From positions 352,175-416,174 of the forward strand of contig NZ_BMGG01000006.1 in assembly GCF_014640075.1 (NCBI RefSeq): DNA of 64,000 nucleotides, written 5' to 3'. The notes under the pieces were generated by a model. The model searched no databases and had not been told where the DNA came from. It saw nothing but the letters and a program-made list of their open reading frames with translations. The position numbers were made by a program, and so were the translations under genes. Source of the stretch: Chelatococcus reniformis. GTDB lineage: Bacteria; Pseudomonadota; Alphaproteobacteria; Rhizobiales; Beijerinckiaceae. Below are positions 51,928-60,488 of this stretch, in pieces; the first letter of the stretch is position 1; each line of letters starts with the position of its first letter.

Positions 51928-52094
51928 GCGCCAGGGGCGCGCCGCAACCGGGTGACTCGCCCCGTCGCAAGAGCAGCGCTCCAGACGCAAGACATGATGG
52001 CATGCGCGCGTGCCATCGGTGTCGCCATCCCGCGGCGGACGGGTCCGGCCGGCGGATGAACGGGCCCGCGCGGGGCCCGTCCGATGTGCGACGA

Positions 52095-52421
52095 TCAGGC
52101 GGCCGCCGGCATGCAGCACATCATCATGCCGCCGCAGCAAGTCATCAACGGCATGCCCGACCCCATCATCTTCATCATGCTGTTGCAGCACTCCATGAAC
52201 ATCTCGCTCGACATGCCGGCCATCGGCTTCATCTCGCAGATCATGCCGGTGTCGGTCATCCTGCAGGTCATGGTGCACATCATCATCGGCATCATGCCGC
52301 TGGTCATCATCGGGTTTATCCCCATCATGGGGTTCATGCCCATCATCATCGGGCCCATGCCGCTCATCATCGGCATCATGTTGGGCATCGGCATCGGCAT
52401 CATGGTCATGGCGGCGGTCAT
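52095..52421 (-). CDS. Extremely Met/Cys-rich small protein (about 39% Met)
   Basis: The minus-strand frame encodes 108 residues with about 42 Met and 9 Cys. It begins MTAAMTMMPMPMPNMMPMMS, and the second half has CTMTCRMTDTGMICEM and ECCNSMMKMMGSG. GGAG lies eight bases before the ATG at 52421, the main reason for preferring this strand. The same DNA is also open on the plus strand in an Ile/Met-rich and a His-rich frame, neither with a ribosome site. Met- and Cys-rich peptides often bind Cu(I) or other soft metals. Function unknown; it converges with the XRE-cupin gene. Confidence 0.6.
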   Translation of the reverse strand: MTAAMTMMPMPMPNMMPMMSGMGPMMMGMNPMMGINPMMTSGMMPMMMCTMTCRMTDTGMICEMKPMAGMSSEMFMECCNSMMKMMGSGMPLMTCCGGMMMCCMPAAA

Positions 52422-52653
52422 CGGCTTGTCTCCAGTGGGTTTCTGTCAGTCAGCTCGACGCCATGCGCGCCAGCCATGGGGCTTTCCCTCTACGCACCAC
52501 GCCATGACCGCAACACGCATCACCGCTCACCCTGCCGTTTCCTCCACTGGCGTCAGCAGGCCCACGATCAAAGCAGCGGATGCATCGGTGAAAGCGGAGA
52601 AGCGTCCGTTATCGCGGAGGACCCAGCCCACCGCGTCCGGCCTGAACGCCCGG

Positions 52654-53544
52654 TCAGTCGTGCGATACGGACAGTCCCGCGAAAAGCGGCGCGTACGCGG
52701 CGAGCCTGCGGGATACGAACTCCGTGAACAGCCGCACGCGCTTCGTCTTGCGTGTCTCCCCGTGGGTGAGAAGCCAGAGCGTTCCGTACAGGTGCAGGTC
52801 GGTGCCCGGCACCCTCACCAGCAGGGGGTCGGCATCTCCGACGAAGCACGGCAGTGTCGTCATCCCGAGCCCTTGCCTTGCCGCAACGATCTGCGCCTCA
52901 GCGTCCGTGGTCCTGAACGGAACCCCCGTGGTGCGGACCTCGCGGGCCCAGTCCGGGATTCCATGAATGCTTATGACGATCCACCGGTTGGGATCTGGCG
53001 CGCCCGCATGCGATGCGGCTAGTCGTTCGCGGGACATGTAGACGCCTCCGAACAGCTCCGGTCCCTTCAGGCCGTGAAGATTGAGCGGCAGGGTTTTGCG
53101 GTCGTAGACGACGCGGATCGCCACGTCGGCCTCTCGGTTGGTCAGATTTGCCAGCTCGCCGGACGACAGGATCTCCATCTCGATGTCCGGATACAGACGC
53201 GCGAAATCGGTGAAGTCCGGCATGAGCAGGTGGGTCGCGAGGGTCGGTGCCAGTGTCACCCGCAGAAGCCCGCGCACGCTCTGGTCGCGGCCGAAGACCC
53301 GCGTCTCCAGCTGGTGCGACGACGCTTCCATCTGGTCCGCGAGCTCGAGGACCTCCTCTCCCACGGCCGTCAGGCGGTAGCCCGAAGGCAGCTTCTCGAA
53401 CATTTGCGCCCCGAGGCGTTCATCGAGCTGGGCGACGCGTCGCAGCACGGTCGAGTGATTCACCCCGAGGCGCTCGGCGGCGGCCCGCACCGAGCCTGCG
53501 CGCGCGACGGCAAGAAAGTAGCGGACGTCATCCCAGTCGATCAT
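52654..53544 (-). CDS. LysR-family transcriptional regulator
   Basis: A 296-residue LysR protein. The N-terminal winged helix is DVRYFLAVARAGSVRAAAER followed by LGVNHSTVLRRVAQLDERLG. The periplasmic-binding-like effector domain follows (VRGLLRVTLAPTLATHLLMP onwards). The start is the ATG at 53544 (MIDWDDVRYF). It faces the SDR gene at 53886 across 341 bases with an inverted repeat, and so probably controls that gene and the small set of oxidoreductases beyond it. Confidence 0.9.
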   Translation of the reverse strand: MIDWDDVRYFLAVARAGSVRAAAERLGVNHSTVLRRVAQLDERLGAQMFEKLPSGYRLTAVGEEVLELADQMEASSHQLETRVFGRDQSVRGLLRVTLAPTLATHLLMPDFTDFARLYPDIEMEILSSGELANLTNREADVAIRVVYDRKTLPLNLHGLKGPELFGGVYMSRERLAASHAGAPDPNRWIVISIHGIPDWAREVRTTGVPFRTTDAEAQIVAARQGLGMTTLPCFVGDADPLLVRVPGTDLHLYGTLWLLTHGETRKTKRVRLFTEFVSRRLAAYAPLFAGLSVSHD

Positions 53545-53584
53545 GGTGCATTCCGGCACCGCTGGGTGCGCCTGCCAAAGCTCG

Positions 53585-53602
53585 TGTCCGACACGTCGGA
53601 CA
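53585..53602. promoter_or_regulatory. 18-base inverted repeat TGTCCGAC-AC-GTCGGACA, with a further half-site at 53860
   Basis: Perfect eight-base arms lie 41 bases upstream of the LysR start, in the 341-base divergent gap with the SDR gene. A second TGTCCGAC occurs at 53860-53867, close to the SDR start. This layout is what an autoregulated regulator with two binding regions would show. The rest of the gap (53545-53885) has no gene. Confidence 0.55.
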
Positions 53603-53885
53603 GCATCTCGTATGTGGATAGCACGGGCGGTCATCAGAGCCCATGCCGACAAGCGCGGCCCGATTTCGAACGGCGGACACCAATCGTTGCGGCTGGTGTC
53701 AGTCGTCCAGCCGGATCGATTTCGCACCACCGATGTGCGCGCTTCCGCACTCAACGCCTGACGCCGATGGGCCCATCTCGAGGTCCTCGGGGACCTCCCC
53801 GGACGACCCAAAGATGGAGCCTGAAGGAAGCTTCATGTCCCAAACGGGAACAGAGACGCTGTCCGACACGACGAAAGGAGAAGTC

Positions 53886-54620
53886 ATGGGAAAGCTTGAA
53901 GGTAAGGTTGCAGTCATCACGGGCGGATCGAGCGGCATGGCGCTGGCGAGCGCCAGGCGGTTCGTTGAAGAAGGCGCCTATGTCTTCATCACGGGCCGGA
54001 GGCAGGATGCGCTCGACGAGGCCGTCGGGCTGATTGGCCGGAACGTGACCGGCGTGCGCGGCGATGCGGCCCATCTCGACGACCTCGACCGTCTGTTCGA
54101 CACGGTCAAGCGGGAAAAGGGCAAGATCGACGTCCTGTACGCCAGCGCCGGCACGGGCGAAGCGGTCCCACTGGGCGAGATTACCGAGCAGCATTTCGAT
54201 GCGACCTTCGGCCTGAATACGCGCGGCACGCTCTTTACGGTTCAGAAGGCGTTACCGCTGTTCAACGATGGCGGATCGATCTTCATGACCGGGTCGGTTG
54301 CTTCGGTGAAAGGTTTTCCTGGTTACGGCGTGTATTCGGCGAGCAAAGCGGCGTTGCGCTCATTCGCACGCACTTGGCTCAACGAACTGAAGGGCAGGAA
54401 TATCCGGGTGAACGTGCTGAGCCCAGGGCCGATCGCCACACCGATGCAGGACCAGGTTCTCAACGAGGAGGCGAAGCAGATGTTCGAATCCCTGATCCCG
54501 CGGGGAAAGATGGGTCGTCCTGAGGAAATTGCGGCGGTGGCGCTGTTTCTTGCTTCAGACGATTCGAGCTTCGTGAATGGGGTGGAGTTGTCTGTCGACG
54601 GCGGCTTCTCGGCCATCTGA
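53886..54620 (+). CDS. Short-chain dehydrogenase/reductase (SDR)
   Basis: A 244-residue classical SDR. The cofactor motif is TGGSSGMALASARRFVEEGA, NAG is replaced by SAG (VLYASAGTGEAV), the catalytic Ser lies in FMTGSVASVKG and Tyr/Lys in YGVYSASKAALRSF, and PGPIATPMQ follows. The substrate is unknown. The ATG at 53886 follows AAAGGAG. It is divergent from LysR and begins a group with the NADP-binding and NTF2-like genes. Confidence 0.9.
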   Translation: MGKLEGKVAVITGGSSGMALASARRFVEEGAYVFITGRRQDALDEAVGLIGRNVTGVRGDAAHLDDLDRLFDTVKREKGKIDVLYASAGTGEAVPLGEITEQHFDATFGLNTRGTLFTVQKALPLFNDGGSIFMTGSVASVKGFPGYGVYSASKAALRSFARTWLNELKGRNIRVNVLSPGPIATPMQDQVLNEEAKQMFESLIPRGKMGRPEEIAAVALFLASDDSSFVNGVELSVDGGFSAI

Positions 54621-54823
54621 ATTCGCGCCGGATCGCCGGAAGCGGCTGGATCCGGAAGGCGATCACGGCAGGCCGTCTACGCGTCAATTCAGGCATTCGA
54701 GCGATGACGCGCCTCGCTTGGGGTGGCGTCCGAAGTTCTCGCGAAGGTCGTCATGCAGCGAAACGGACAACCAGCGCCGCTGAAGGCCGGGCGATCAATA
54801 TCAACACGGATCGGAGAAGCATT

Positions 54824-55426
54824 ATGAGCTATGCGATTGTAGGATTCGGTGCGGTAGGCCAGGCCCTCGCCCGCGCCTTCGCCCGTAAGGACATCAAGGT
54901 GGCCGTCGCGAGCCGCCGGCCGCCCGAGGCGTTGGCGCCGCACGCTCTGGCGATTGGACCCAAGGTCGTCGCCAAGTCGCTGCGGGATGCAGCCGAGGCC
55001 GACACAATCATCTTGGCGGTCCCGTTCGGGGAGCATCGCGAGGTCGCGAACGCCCTGCCGAGCTGGGAAGGCAAGACGGTCGTCGACGCGACGAACGCGT
55101 TTGGAGTTCCCCTCGAGGAGCTTGACGGTCTCCCGTCCTCCGCCTTCGTCGCGAAGGCATTCACCGGCGCCAAGCTCGTGAAAGGTTTCAGTCACTTGGT
55201 TGCGGCCACCCTGGCTGCCGATCCGGTCGTCGAGGGCGGCCACCGGGTCGTCTTTCTGTCGAGCGACGACGAGGACGCAACCGCTCCCGTGGCGGCCTTG
55301 GCCAAACAACTCGGGTTCGCACCCGTCACACTGGGAAAGTTCAACGAGGGTGGCGCGCTGGTGCACGCACGCGGCCGCACTTGGGGCCAGCTGATCTTCC
55401 AGGACCTGTTCAAGAAGGAACCGTGA
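54824..55426 (+). CDS. NADP-dependent reductase-like protein (F420-oxidoreductase/ProC-like Rossmann fold)
   Basis: A 200-residue protein. An N-terminal dinucleotide motif (AIVGFGAVGQALARAF) and AVASRRPPEA suggest NADP(H). ADTIILAVPFGEHREV and KTVVDATNAFGVPLEEL resemble the NADPH-dependent F420 reductase family (COG2085). C-terminal FKKEP has no membrane segment. The ATG at 54824 follows CGGAGAAG. It probably reduces a small molecule in a stress or xenobiotic response; LysR and SDR are upstream. Confidence 0.83.
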   Translation: MSYAIVGFGAVGQALARAFARKDIKVAVASRRPPEALAPHALAIGPKVVAKSLRDAAEADTIILAVPFGEHREVANALPSWEGKTVVDATNAFGVPLEELDGLPSSAFVAKAFTGAKLVKGFSHLVAATLAADPVVEGGHRVVFLSSDDEDATAPVAALAKQLGFAPVTLGKFNEGGALVHARGRTWGQLIFQDLFKKEP

Positions 55427-55636
55427 CCGATGTACGACCACGTGATCTGGCCCGAGCGGTATGTTCCGAAGACCTCGGGCACCTATCGTGGGCCGCCGTG
55501 AAATGCCCGCACCCCACCCCGAACCGAGTTTCGGAAGGTCGGCTTAACAAACGGCCGCCATGGCGGCACCATCTCCTGATCAGCGTTTTTGCACAGCCTG
55601 CCCCGCAACCCTCTCACGCTCCAGGAGACATCGCCG

Positions 55637-56002
55637 ATGCCAACCCATGAGACTGTCGAAACCTTCATGGCCGCTGTCGAAAGCGGCGACTATATCGGCG
55701 CCATCGAGCGCTTCTACGATCCGGCGGCGTCGATGCAGGAGAACAACGACCCGCCACGGGCCGGCCGCGACCTGCTCGTTGAGGGCGAGCGCAAGGTGAT
55801 GGGCGCCTTCAAGTCGATCGTCGCCAGGCGCCTGGCGCCGCCGCTGATCGGCGCCGAGCTGGTGGCGATCCGCTGGGCCTTCGTGTTCACCCCGTTCGAG
55901 GGCCCCCCCTTCGAGCTCGACGAGATTGCGTTCCAGACCTGGCGCGGCGAGCGGATCGTGGAGGAGAAGTTCTTCTACGACCCCAAGCAGATGGGGCGTT
56001 GA
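55637..56002 (+). CDS. NTF2-like (SnoaL-type) protein
   Basis: A 121-residue alpha+beta cone-fold protein: THETVETFMAAVESGDYIGA, FYDPAASMQENNDPP, GRDLLVEGERKVMGAF and IVEEKFFYDPKQMGR. Family members range from isomerases to binding proteins. The catalytic dyad is not evident and no substrate can be named. The ATG at 55637 comes after CAGGAGACATCGCCG. Confidence 0.8.
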   Translation: MPTHETVETFMAAVESGDYIGAIERFYDPAASMQENNDPPRAGRDLLVEGERKVMGAFKSIVARRLAPPLIGAELVAIRWAFVFTPFEGPPFELDEIAFQTWRGERIVEEKFFYDPKQMGR

Positions 56003-56197
56003 GGCAGGGCGCTCCGCGTCGTCGGCGAAGGGCGGCCGCGTGTGCGCGAAGCCGACCATGGCGAGCGCCTGAAGGTGTACTGCCTGTGTCAAACGTCGCG
56101 GGGCTTCCCGGTCCGCGCCGTGGCGGGAACCGGCAAGCGCGTGCGTTTCCGGAGGGCCGCCCTCGCTATTGCGCTGCGGCGCCGATAACATCGCGAC

Positions 56198-57874
56198 ATG
56201 ATGGATCCGGCGGCCAACGGTGCCCTCAGGCTCGACCCCGACGACCCCTATGCGCGCGAGGCGCAGACATTTCCGCGCCTGGGCGCCGACACGATCCAGC
56301 GCGTCGCGCGCTACGGTGCCGAGGAGACGTTGGCGCCCGGCACCGTGTTGTTCGAACGCGGCCAGCGCAGCGTCGACTTCTTCCTGGTGCTGTCGGGCCT
56401 GATCGAAATCTTCGATCGCGACAAGCACGACGCGCCCCATGTCTTTGCGACCCATGACACGGGGCAGTTCACGGGCGAGCTCGACCTGTTCAACGAGCGG
56501 CAGGTCCTGGTTTCGGGCCGGGCCGGCGGGCCCACTCGGGTCATCCGCGTCAAACGGGCAGATTTTCGGCGAATGGTCTCGGCGGAGACCGACATCGGCG
56601 AAATCGTCATGCGCGCGTTCATCCTGCGGCGCGTCAGCTTCATCCGCCACCTGCATGGCGGTGTGGCGCTGATCGGATACGGGCACGCCAGCGACACCTT
56701 GCGCTTGCAGCGCTTCATGACGCGCAACGGCTATCCGTTTCGCCTGCTCGACACCGAGGAGGATCCGGACGCGGGTGGATTTCTTGAATGCTTCGAGCTG
56801 ACGCCGGCGTGCCTGCCCGTGGTCGTGCTGCCCGGCCATCAACTGCTGCGGAACCCGAGCACGGCCGCGCTGGCCGACGCCCTGGGCCTGACGGAATCGC
56901 TCGATCCAGGTGTCGTCTACGACGTGGCGGTGGTCGGCGCCGGACCTGCCGGGCTGGCTGCGGCCGTCTATGCCGCCTCCGAAGGCCTATCGACGATCGT
57001 TCTGGAAAATACGGCGCCGGGCGGCCAAGCCGGTACCTCGTCGAAGATCGAGAACTATCTCGGCTTTCCCACCGGCATCTCCGGCCAGGCGCTCGCCGGG
57101 CGAGCTCAAGCCCAGGCCCAGAAGTTCGGAGCACGCCTGGCGATCGCGCGGGCGGTCCTCAGCCTCGACTGTTCGGACCGACCGTACCGGCTCGCACTCG
57201 ACAACGGGCATGAGGTCAGGGCGTGCGCGGTGGTGGTGGCCACCGGCGCACGCTACCGCAGGCTCGATCTGGAGAATTTCGCCAAGTACGAGGGGCAGGG
57301 CATCCACTACGCGGCAACCGCCATGGAGGCGCGCCTCTGCGAAGGCGAGGAGATCGCGGTCGTCGGCGGCGGCAACTCCGCGGGCCAGGCCGCCGTCTTC
57401 CTGTCCCGGACGGTGCGCCACGTGCATATCGTCGTGCGCGGCCCCGGGCTGGCGGACACCATGTCGGACTATCTCGTGCAAAGGATCATGACGTCGCCGA
57501 CGATCACCGTGCACCCCTTCAGCGAGGTCACGGCGCTGGAGGGAGACACCTATCTGCGCCGCGTCACCATCACCAGCCGCAGCACCGGCGGGAGCACCGG
57601 TCACGACATCTCCAACCTGTTCCTGATGATCGGCGCCGAGCCCAACACCGACTGGCTCGACGGCTGCCTGCGGCTCGACGGCAAGGGCTTCGTCGAGACC
57701 GGGCAGGACGAGCAGGGCCAGGCGCTGGCCTCGCCCTACGCCACGACCATGGCCGGCGTCTTCGCGGTCGGCGACGTCCGTTCCGGCTCGGTGAAGCGGG
57801 TCGCCTCGGGCGTCGGCGAAGGCTCGGTCGTGGTGCAGGCGATCCACCGCTTCCTCAATCCCGGTATCGCCTGA
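56198..57874 (+). CDS. cNMP-binding domain fused to a thioredoxin-reductase-like flavoprotein lacking the CxxC
   Basis: A 558-residue protein. Residues about 25-150 form a cyclic-nucleotide-binding beta-roll (GTVLFERGQRSVDFFLVLSG, HDTGQFTGELDLFNERQVLV). From about 240 a thioredoxin-reductase-like part begins: VAVVGAGPAGLAAAVYAASE, GGQAGTSSKIENYLGFPTGI, IAVVGGGNSAGQAAVFLSR, GVFAVGDVRSGSVKRVA. Where thioredoxin reductase has CATC, this sequence reads AATA (IHYAATAMEARL), so disulfide exchange is impossible. Ferredoxin-NADP reductase-like or NADH-oxidase activity is more likely. A UBP-type zinc-finger gene follows by 7 bases. Confidence 0.87.
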   Translation: MMDPAANGALRLDPDDPYAREAQTFPRLGADTIQRVARYGAEETLAPGTVLFERGQRSVDFFLVLSGLIEIFDRDKHDAPHVFATHDTGQFTGELDLFNERQVLVSGRAGGPTRVIRVKRADFRRMVSAETDIGEIVMRAFILRRVSFIRHLHGGVALIGYGHASDTLRLQRFMTRNGYPFRLLDTEEDPDAGGFLECFELTPACLPVVVLPGHQLLRNPSTAALADALGLTESLDPGVVYDVAVVGAGPAGLAAAVYAASEGLSTIVLENTAPGGQAGTSSKIENYLGFPTGISGQALAGRAQAQAQKFGARLAIARAVLSLDCSDRPYRLALDNGHEVRACAVVVATGARYRRLDLENFAKYEGQGIHYAATAMEARLCEGEEIAVVGGGNSAGQAAVFLSRTVRHVHIVVRGPGLADTMSDYLVQRIMTSPTITVHPFSEVTALEGDTYLRRVTITSRSTGGSTGHDISNLFLMIGAEPNTDWLDGCLRLDGKGFVETGQDEQGQALASPYATTMAGVFAVGDVRSGSVKRVASGVGEGSVVVQAIHRFLNPGIA

Positions 57875-57881
57875 GGTCCCC

Positions 57882-58190
57882 ATGGCCGACACCTGCTCAC
57901 ATCTCCTGACGATCGCCTCCGTCGAGCCTAGCGCCCGGGGCTGCGAGGAGTGCCTGAAGACCGGCAGCCGCTGGGTGCACCTGCGGCTCTGCCGTGCCTG
58001 CGGCCACGTCGGCTGCTGCGACCAGTCGCCTGGCCGGCATGCCACCGCCCATTTCCGGGCCTCCGGCCATCCCGTCATCGAAGGTTACGATCCACCCGAA
58101 GGCTGGGGCTGGTGCTACGTGGACGAGGTGTTCATCGACCTCGGCGACAACGTCACGCCGCAGGACGGCCCCATCCCCCGCTACGTCTGA
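57882..58190 (+). CDS. UBP-type zinc-finger protein
   Basis: A 102-residue zinc-finger protein of the UBP (ubiquitin-hydrolase-associated) type. Zn ligands include C20 and C24 in RGCEECLKTG and CRACGHVGCCDQS, then HATAHFRASGHPVI. In bacteria such single-domain proteins commonly accompany cNMP/thioredoxin-reductase fusions. It starts seven bases after the flavoprotein stop, so the two form an operon. In eukaryotes the domain binds the C-terminus of ubiquitin, but what it binds in bacteria is not known. Confidence 0.88.
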   Translation: MADTCSHLLTIASVEPSARGCEECLKTGSRWVHLRLCRACGHVGCCDQSPGRHATAHFRASGHPVIEGYDPPEGWGWCYVDEVFIDLGDNVTPQDGPIPRYV

Positions 58191-58426
58191 GTGCGGCGGT
58201 CCGCCCGCGTGCCCACCCGCTGCCACGCGGGCTCCTCGCCAAGAGAATTGGCTGACCATGAGTGCTGGTGGCCATGACCGCTCACGGTCGGGCATCGGCT
58301 TTGCCCCGCCGCGGCGATGCCGTGGCTTGATCGGGGCGACGAATGCCCGTAGCAGCCGAGCGCAGGCTCGGCCCGCCAACAGCGGACGATGGCATTTGGC
58401 CGGCCGCTTCAGCAAGGGACCGCAGC

Positions 58427-59140
58427 ATGACGACCGTCCGCATCGACGCGTGTTTTCGGGGGCCGCCGCAAAGCGGCAACGGCGGCTACGTGGCGGGCGT
58501 GGTCGCCGCCGCCCTGGGCGGCACCGGCTGTGAGGTCACCCTGCACCGCCCCCCGCCCCTCGACCGGGACCTCGGCCTGGAGGTGACCGGCACCCGCGCC
58601 GCGCTGATCGACGGCGACCTGCTGCTCGCCTCCGCGGTCGCGAGCAACGCCGGCGTCGAGCCGCCGCCGCCGCCCACGGTGGAGACCGCGATCGCCGCGG
58701 AGCCGGGCTACAAGGGCTTCTCCGGCCACATGTTTTCGACGTGCTTCGTGTGCGGCCCGCAGCGGGCCCACGGCGACGGGCTGCGCATCTTCGCCGCGAC
58801 CATTCCCGGCGAGCGCGCCGAAGCCTGCTCCCAAGTCGGCGCCCATTGGCGCCCGGCGGCCAATTTCGGCGACGCCGACGGCCTGGTGCGCAACGAGTTC
58901 CTCTGGGCGGCCCTCGACTGCCCCGGTTACTTCGCCGTCGAGCATCGCGCGGGGCCGGCTGTGCTGGGCCGGCTCGCCGCCGACGTCATGCGCCGGCCGC
59001 CCGTGGACGAGCCGCTCGTCGTCACCGGCTGGGCGATCGGCCACGATGGCCGCAAGCATGTCGCCGGGACTGCCCTGCACGACCGCCGCGGCGCGCTCGT
59101 GGCCGTCGCGCGCGCCGTCTGGGTCTCGCTCAAGCGCTAG
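58427..59140 (+). CDS. Hotdog-fold acyl-CoA thioesterase-like protein
   Basis: The protein has 237 residues. It begins TTVRIDACFRGPPQSGNGGY, the start of a double hotdog domain of the thioesterase-like superfamily; GGYVAGVVAAALGG is the helix in the fold. The Cys-containing FSTCFVCGPQRAHGDGLRIF suggests a metal- or structure-related segment seen in some family members. No catalytic Asp/Glu is obvious. It lies just before the APH-kinase and acyl-CoA dehydrogenase genes. ATG at 58427; a codon at 58343 is in frame but lacks a ribosome site. Confidence 0.72.
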   Translation: MTTVRIDACFRGPPQSGNGGYVAGVVAAALGGTGCEVTLHRPPPLDRDLGLEVTGTRAALIDGDLLLASAVASNAGVEPPPPPTVETAIAAEPGYKGFSGHMFSTCFVCGPQRAHGDGLRIFAATIPGERAEACSQVGAHWRPAANFGDADGLVRNEFLWAALDCPGYFAVEHRAGPAVLGRLAADVMRRPPVDEPLVVTGWAIGHDGRKHVAGTALHDRRGALVAVARAVWVSLKR

Positions 59141-59197
59141 ACGAGCCTGCCCCGTATGGGCATGGGGCAGTGAATAGCTGCGTCAGGAGGAACATAG

Positions 59198-60247
59198 GTG
59201 AATCAGTCTGCCGAAAACGTCACCGAGCCCGTCGGCGAGAAACATCGCTTCGAGGTGGCGCCGCTGGACGCCTGGATGCGGGCGAACGTCGAAGGCTTTG
59301 CCGGGCCGCTCACGGTCCGCCAGTTCCAGGGCGGGCAGTCCAACCCGACCTACCAGCTGGTGACGCCGGCCCGCTCCTACGTCATGCGGCGCAAGCCGCC
59401 GGGCAAGCTGCTGCCGTCGGCGCATGCCGTCGACCGGGAGTTCCGCGCCATCTCGGCTTTGCAGCCAACAGGCTTCCCGGTGCCCAGGAGCTACGGTCTC
59501 TGCGAGGACGAGAGCCTGATCGGCACCGTGTTCTTCGTCATGGACATGGTGGACGGACGCATCATGCGCGAGCGGGCGCTGCCGAACTGCCCGCCGGCGG
59601 AGCGCCGCGCCATTCTCATGGCCATGGTCCGCACCATGGCCCGCCTGCACCAGATCGACCACGTGGCCATCGGCCTTGCCGACTTCGGCCGGCCCGACAA
59701 CTACCTCGCCCGCCAGATCGCCCGCTGGACCAAGCAGTACCGCGCGTCCGAGACGGAGCGTTACGAGGCCATGGAGCGGCTCCTCGCCTGGCTGCCGGAG
59801 ACGGCTCCCGCCAATTCGCGCACCTGCCTGGTGCACGGCGACTACAAGCTCGACAACATGGTGTTCGACCGCACGGAGCCCGAGGTGCGAGCCATTCTCG
59901 ACTGGGAGCTGTCGACCATCGGCGATCCCCTGGGCGACCTCACCTATCTCCTGATGAACTGGGTGCACGGGCCGATCAGCGAGCTCGACGATCCAGAGGC
60001 GCACGGCGTGCCCAGCATTGCGGCCTGCGTCGAGGAATACTGCCGCCTGACCGGTCGCGACGGGCTACCCGACCTCGACTGGTACTTCAGCTACAACCTG
60101 TTCCGCCTTGCCGCCATCCTGCAGGGCATCGCCGGCCGCGTCCGCGACGGCACCGCCAGCCACCCCAAGGCTGCCGCGCACGCCCGCCAGGTGCCCATCC
60201 TGGCAGAGGCCGCCTGGCGCATGGCGGTGCGGGCCGGCGCTCGTTAG
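59198..60247 (+). CDS. Aminoglycoside-phosphotransferase-fold kinase (ACAD-associated)
   Basis: The protein has 349 residues. QFQGGQSNPTYQLVTP, YVMRRKPPGKLLPSAHAVDR, the catalytic CLVHGDYKLDNMVFDR and the metal-binding ILDWELSTIGDPLGDL define the subgroup that resembles the N-terminal kinase part of human ACAD10/11. Those kinases phosphorylate 4-hydroxyacyl-CoA so that the partner dehydrogenase can process it. The start is the GTG at 59198 after CAGGAGGAACATAG. The ACAD-like gene follows at 60489. The TAG stop coincides with a TAGAGCG element. Confidence 0.87.
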   Translation: MNQSAENVTEPVGEKHRFEVAPLDAWMRANVEGFAGPLTVRQFQGGQSNPTYQLVTPARSYVMRRKPPGKLLPSAHAVDREFRAISALQPTGFPVPRSYGLCEDESLIGTVFFVMDMVDGRIMRERALPNCPPAERRAILMAMVRTMARLHQIDHVAIGLADFGRPDNYLARQIARWTKQYRASETERYEAMERLLAWLPETAPANSRTCLVHGDYKLDNMVFDRTEPEVRAILDWELSTIGDPLGDLTYLLMNWVHGPISELDDPEAHGVPSIAACVEEYCRLTGRDGLPDLDWYFSYNLFRLAAILQGIAGRVRDGTASHPKAAAHARQVPILAEAAWRMAVRAGAR

Positions 60248-60295
60248 AGCGCTTCCCATCGGGTCGAACCACCCGATCGGGAGCACGGAGCTCTC
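60245..60295 (+). repeat. TAGAGCG element with a hairpin after the kinase gene
   Basis: Starts TAGAGCGCTTCCC and ends near GAGCTCTC; the first TAG is the stop codon of the kinase gene. Arms ATCGGGT (60258-60264) and ACCCGAT (60271-60277) form a hairpin. The interior differs from the other TAGAG elements in the window. Confidence 0.5.
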
Positions 60296-60488
60296 CCGCC
60301 CCGGTTTGATCCGGACGACGCGGGCCATCGCGGCGGATGCCGCAGGCGACCGCTCGCGCCGTCCCTGCATCATGGCGCCGGCATCCGGCAGGCCCCGAGC
60401 GTCCGGCGGCTCGGGCCGAGCCGTCGACCCTTGACGCATGGACGAAATCGTCGAACGATCTCGCCTGACAAAAGACAGGGAGGACGCG

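Noticed and set aside
52084-53022. Ile/Met-rich membrane protein on the plus strand
   Set aside because: No ribosome site precedes the plus-strand start, the frame runs on into antisense LysR sequence, and the minus frame has a well-placed ribosome site.
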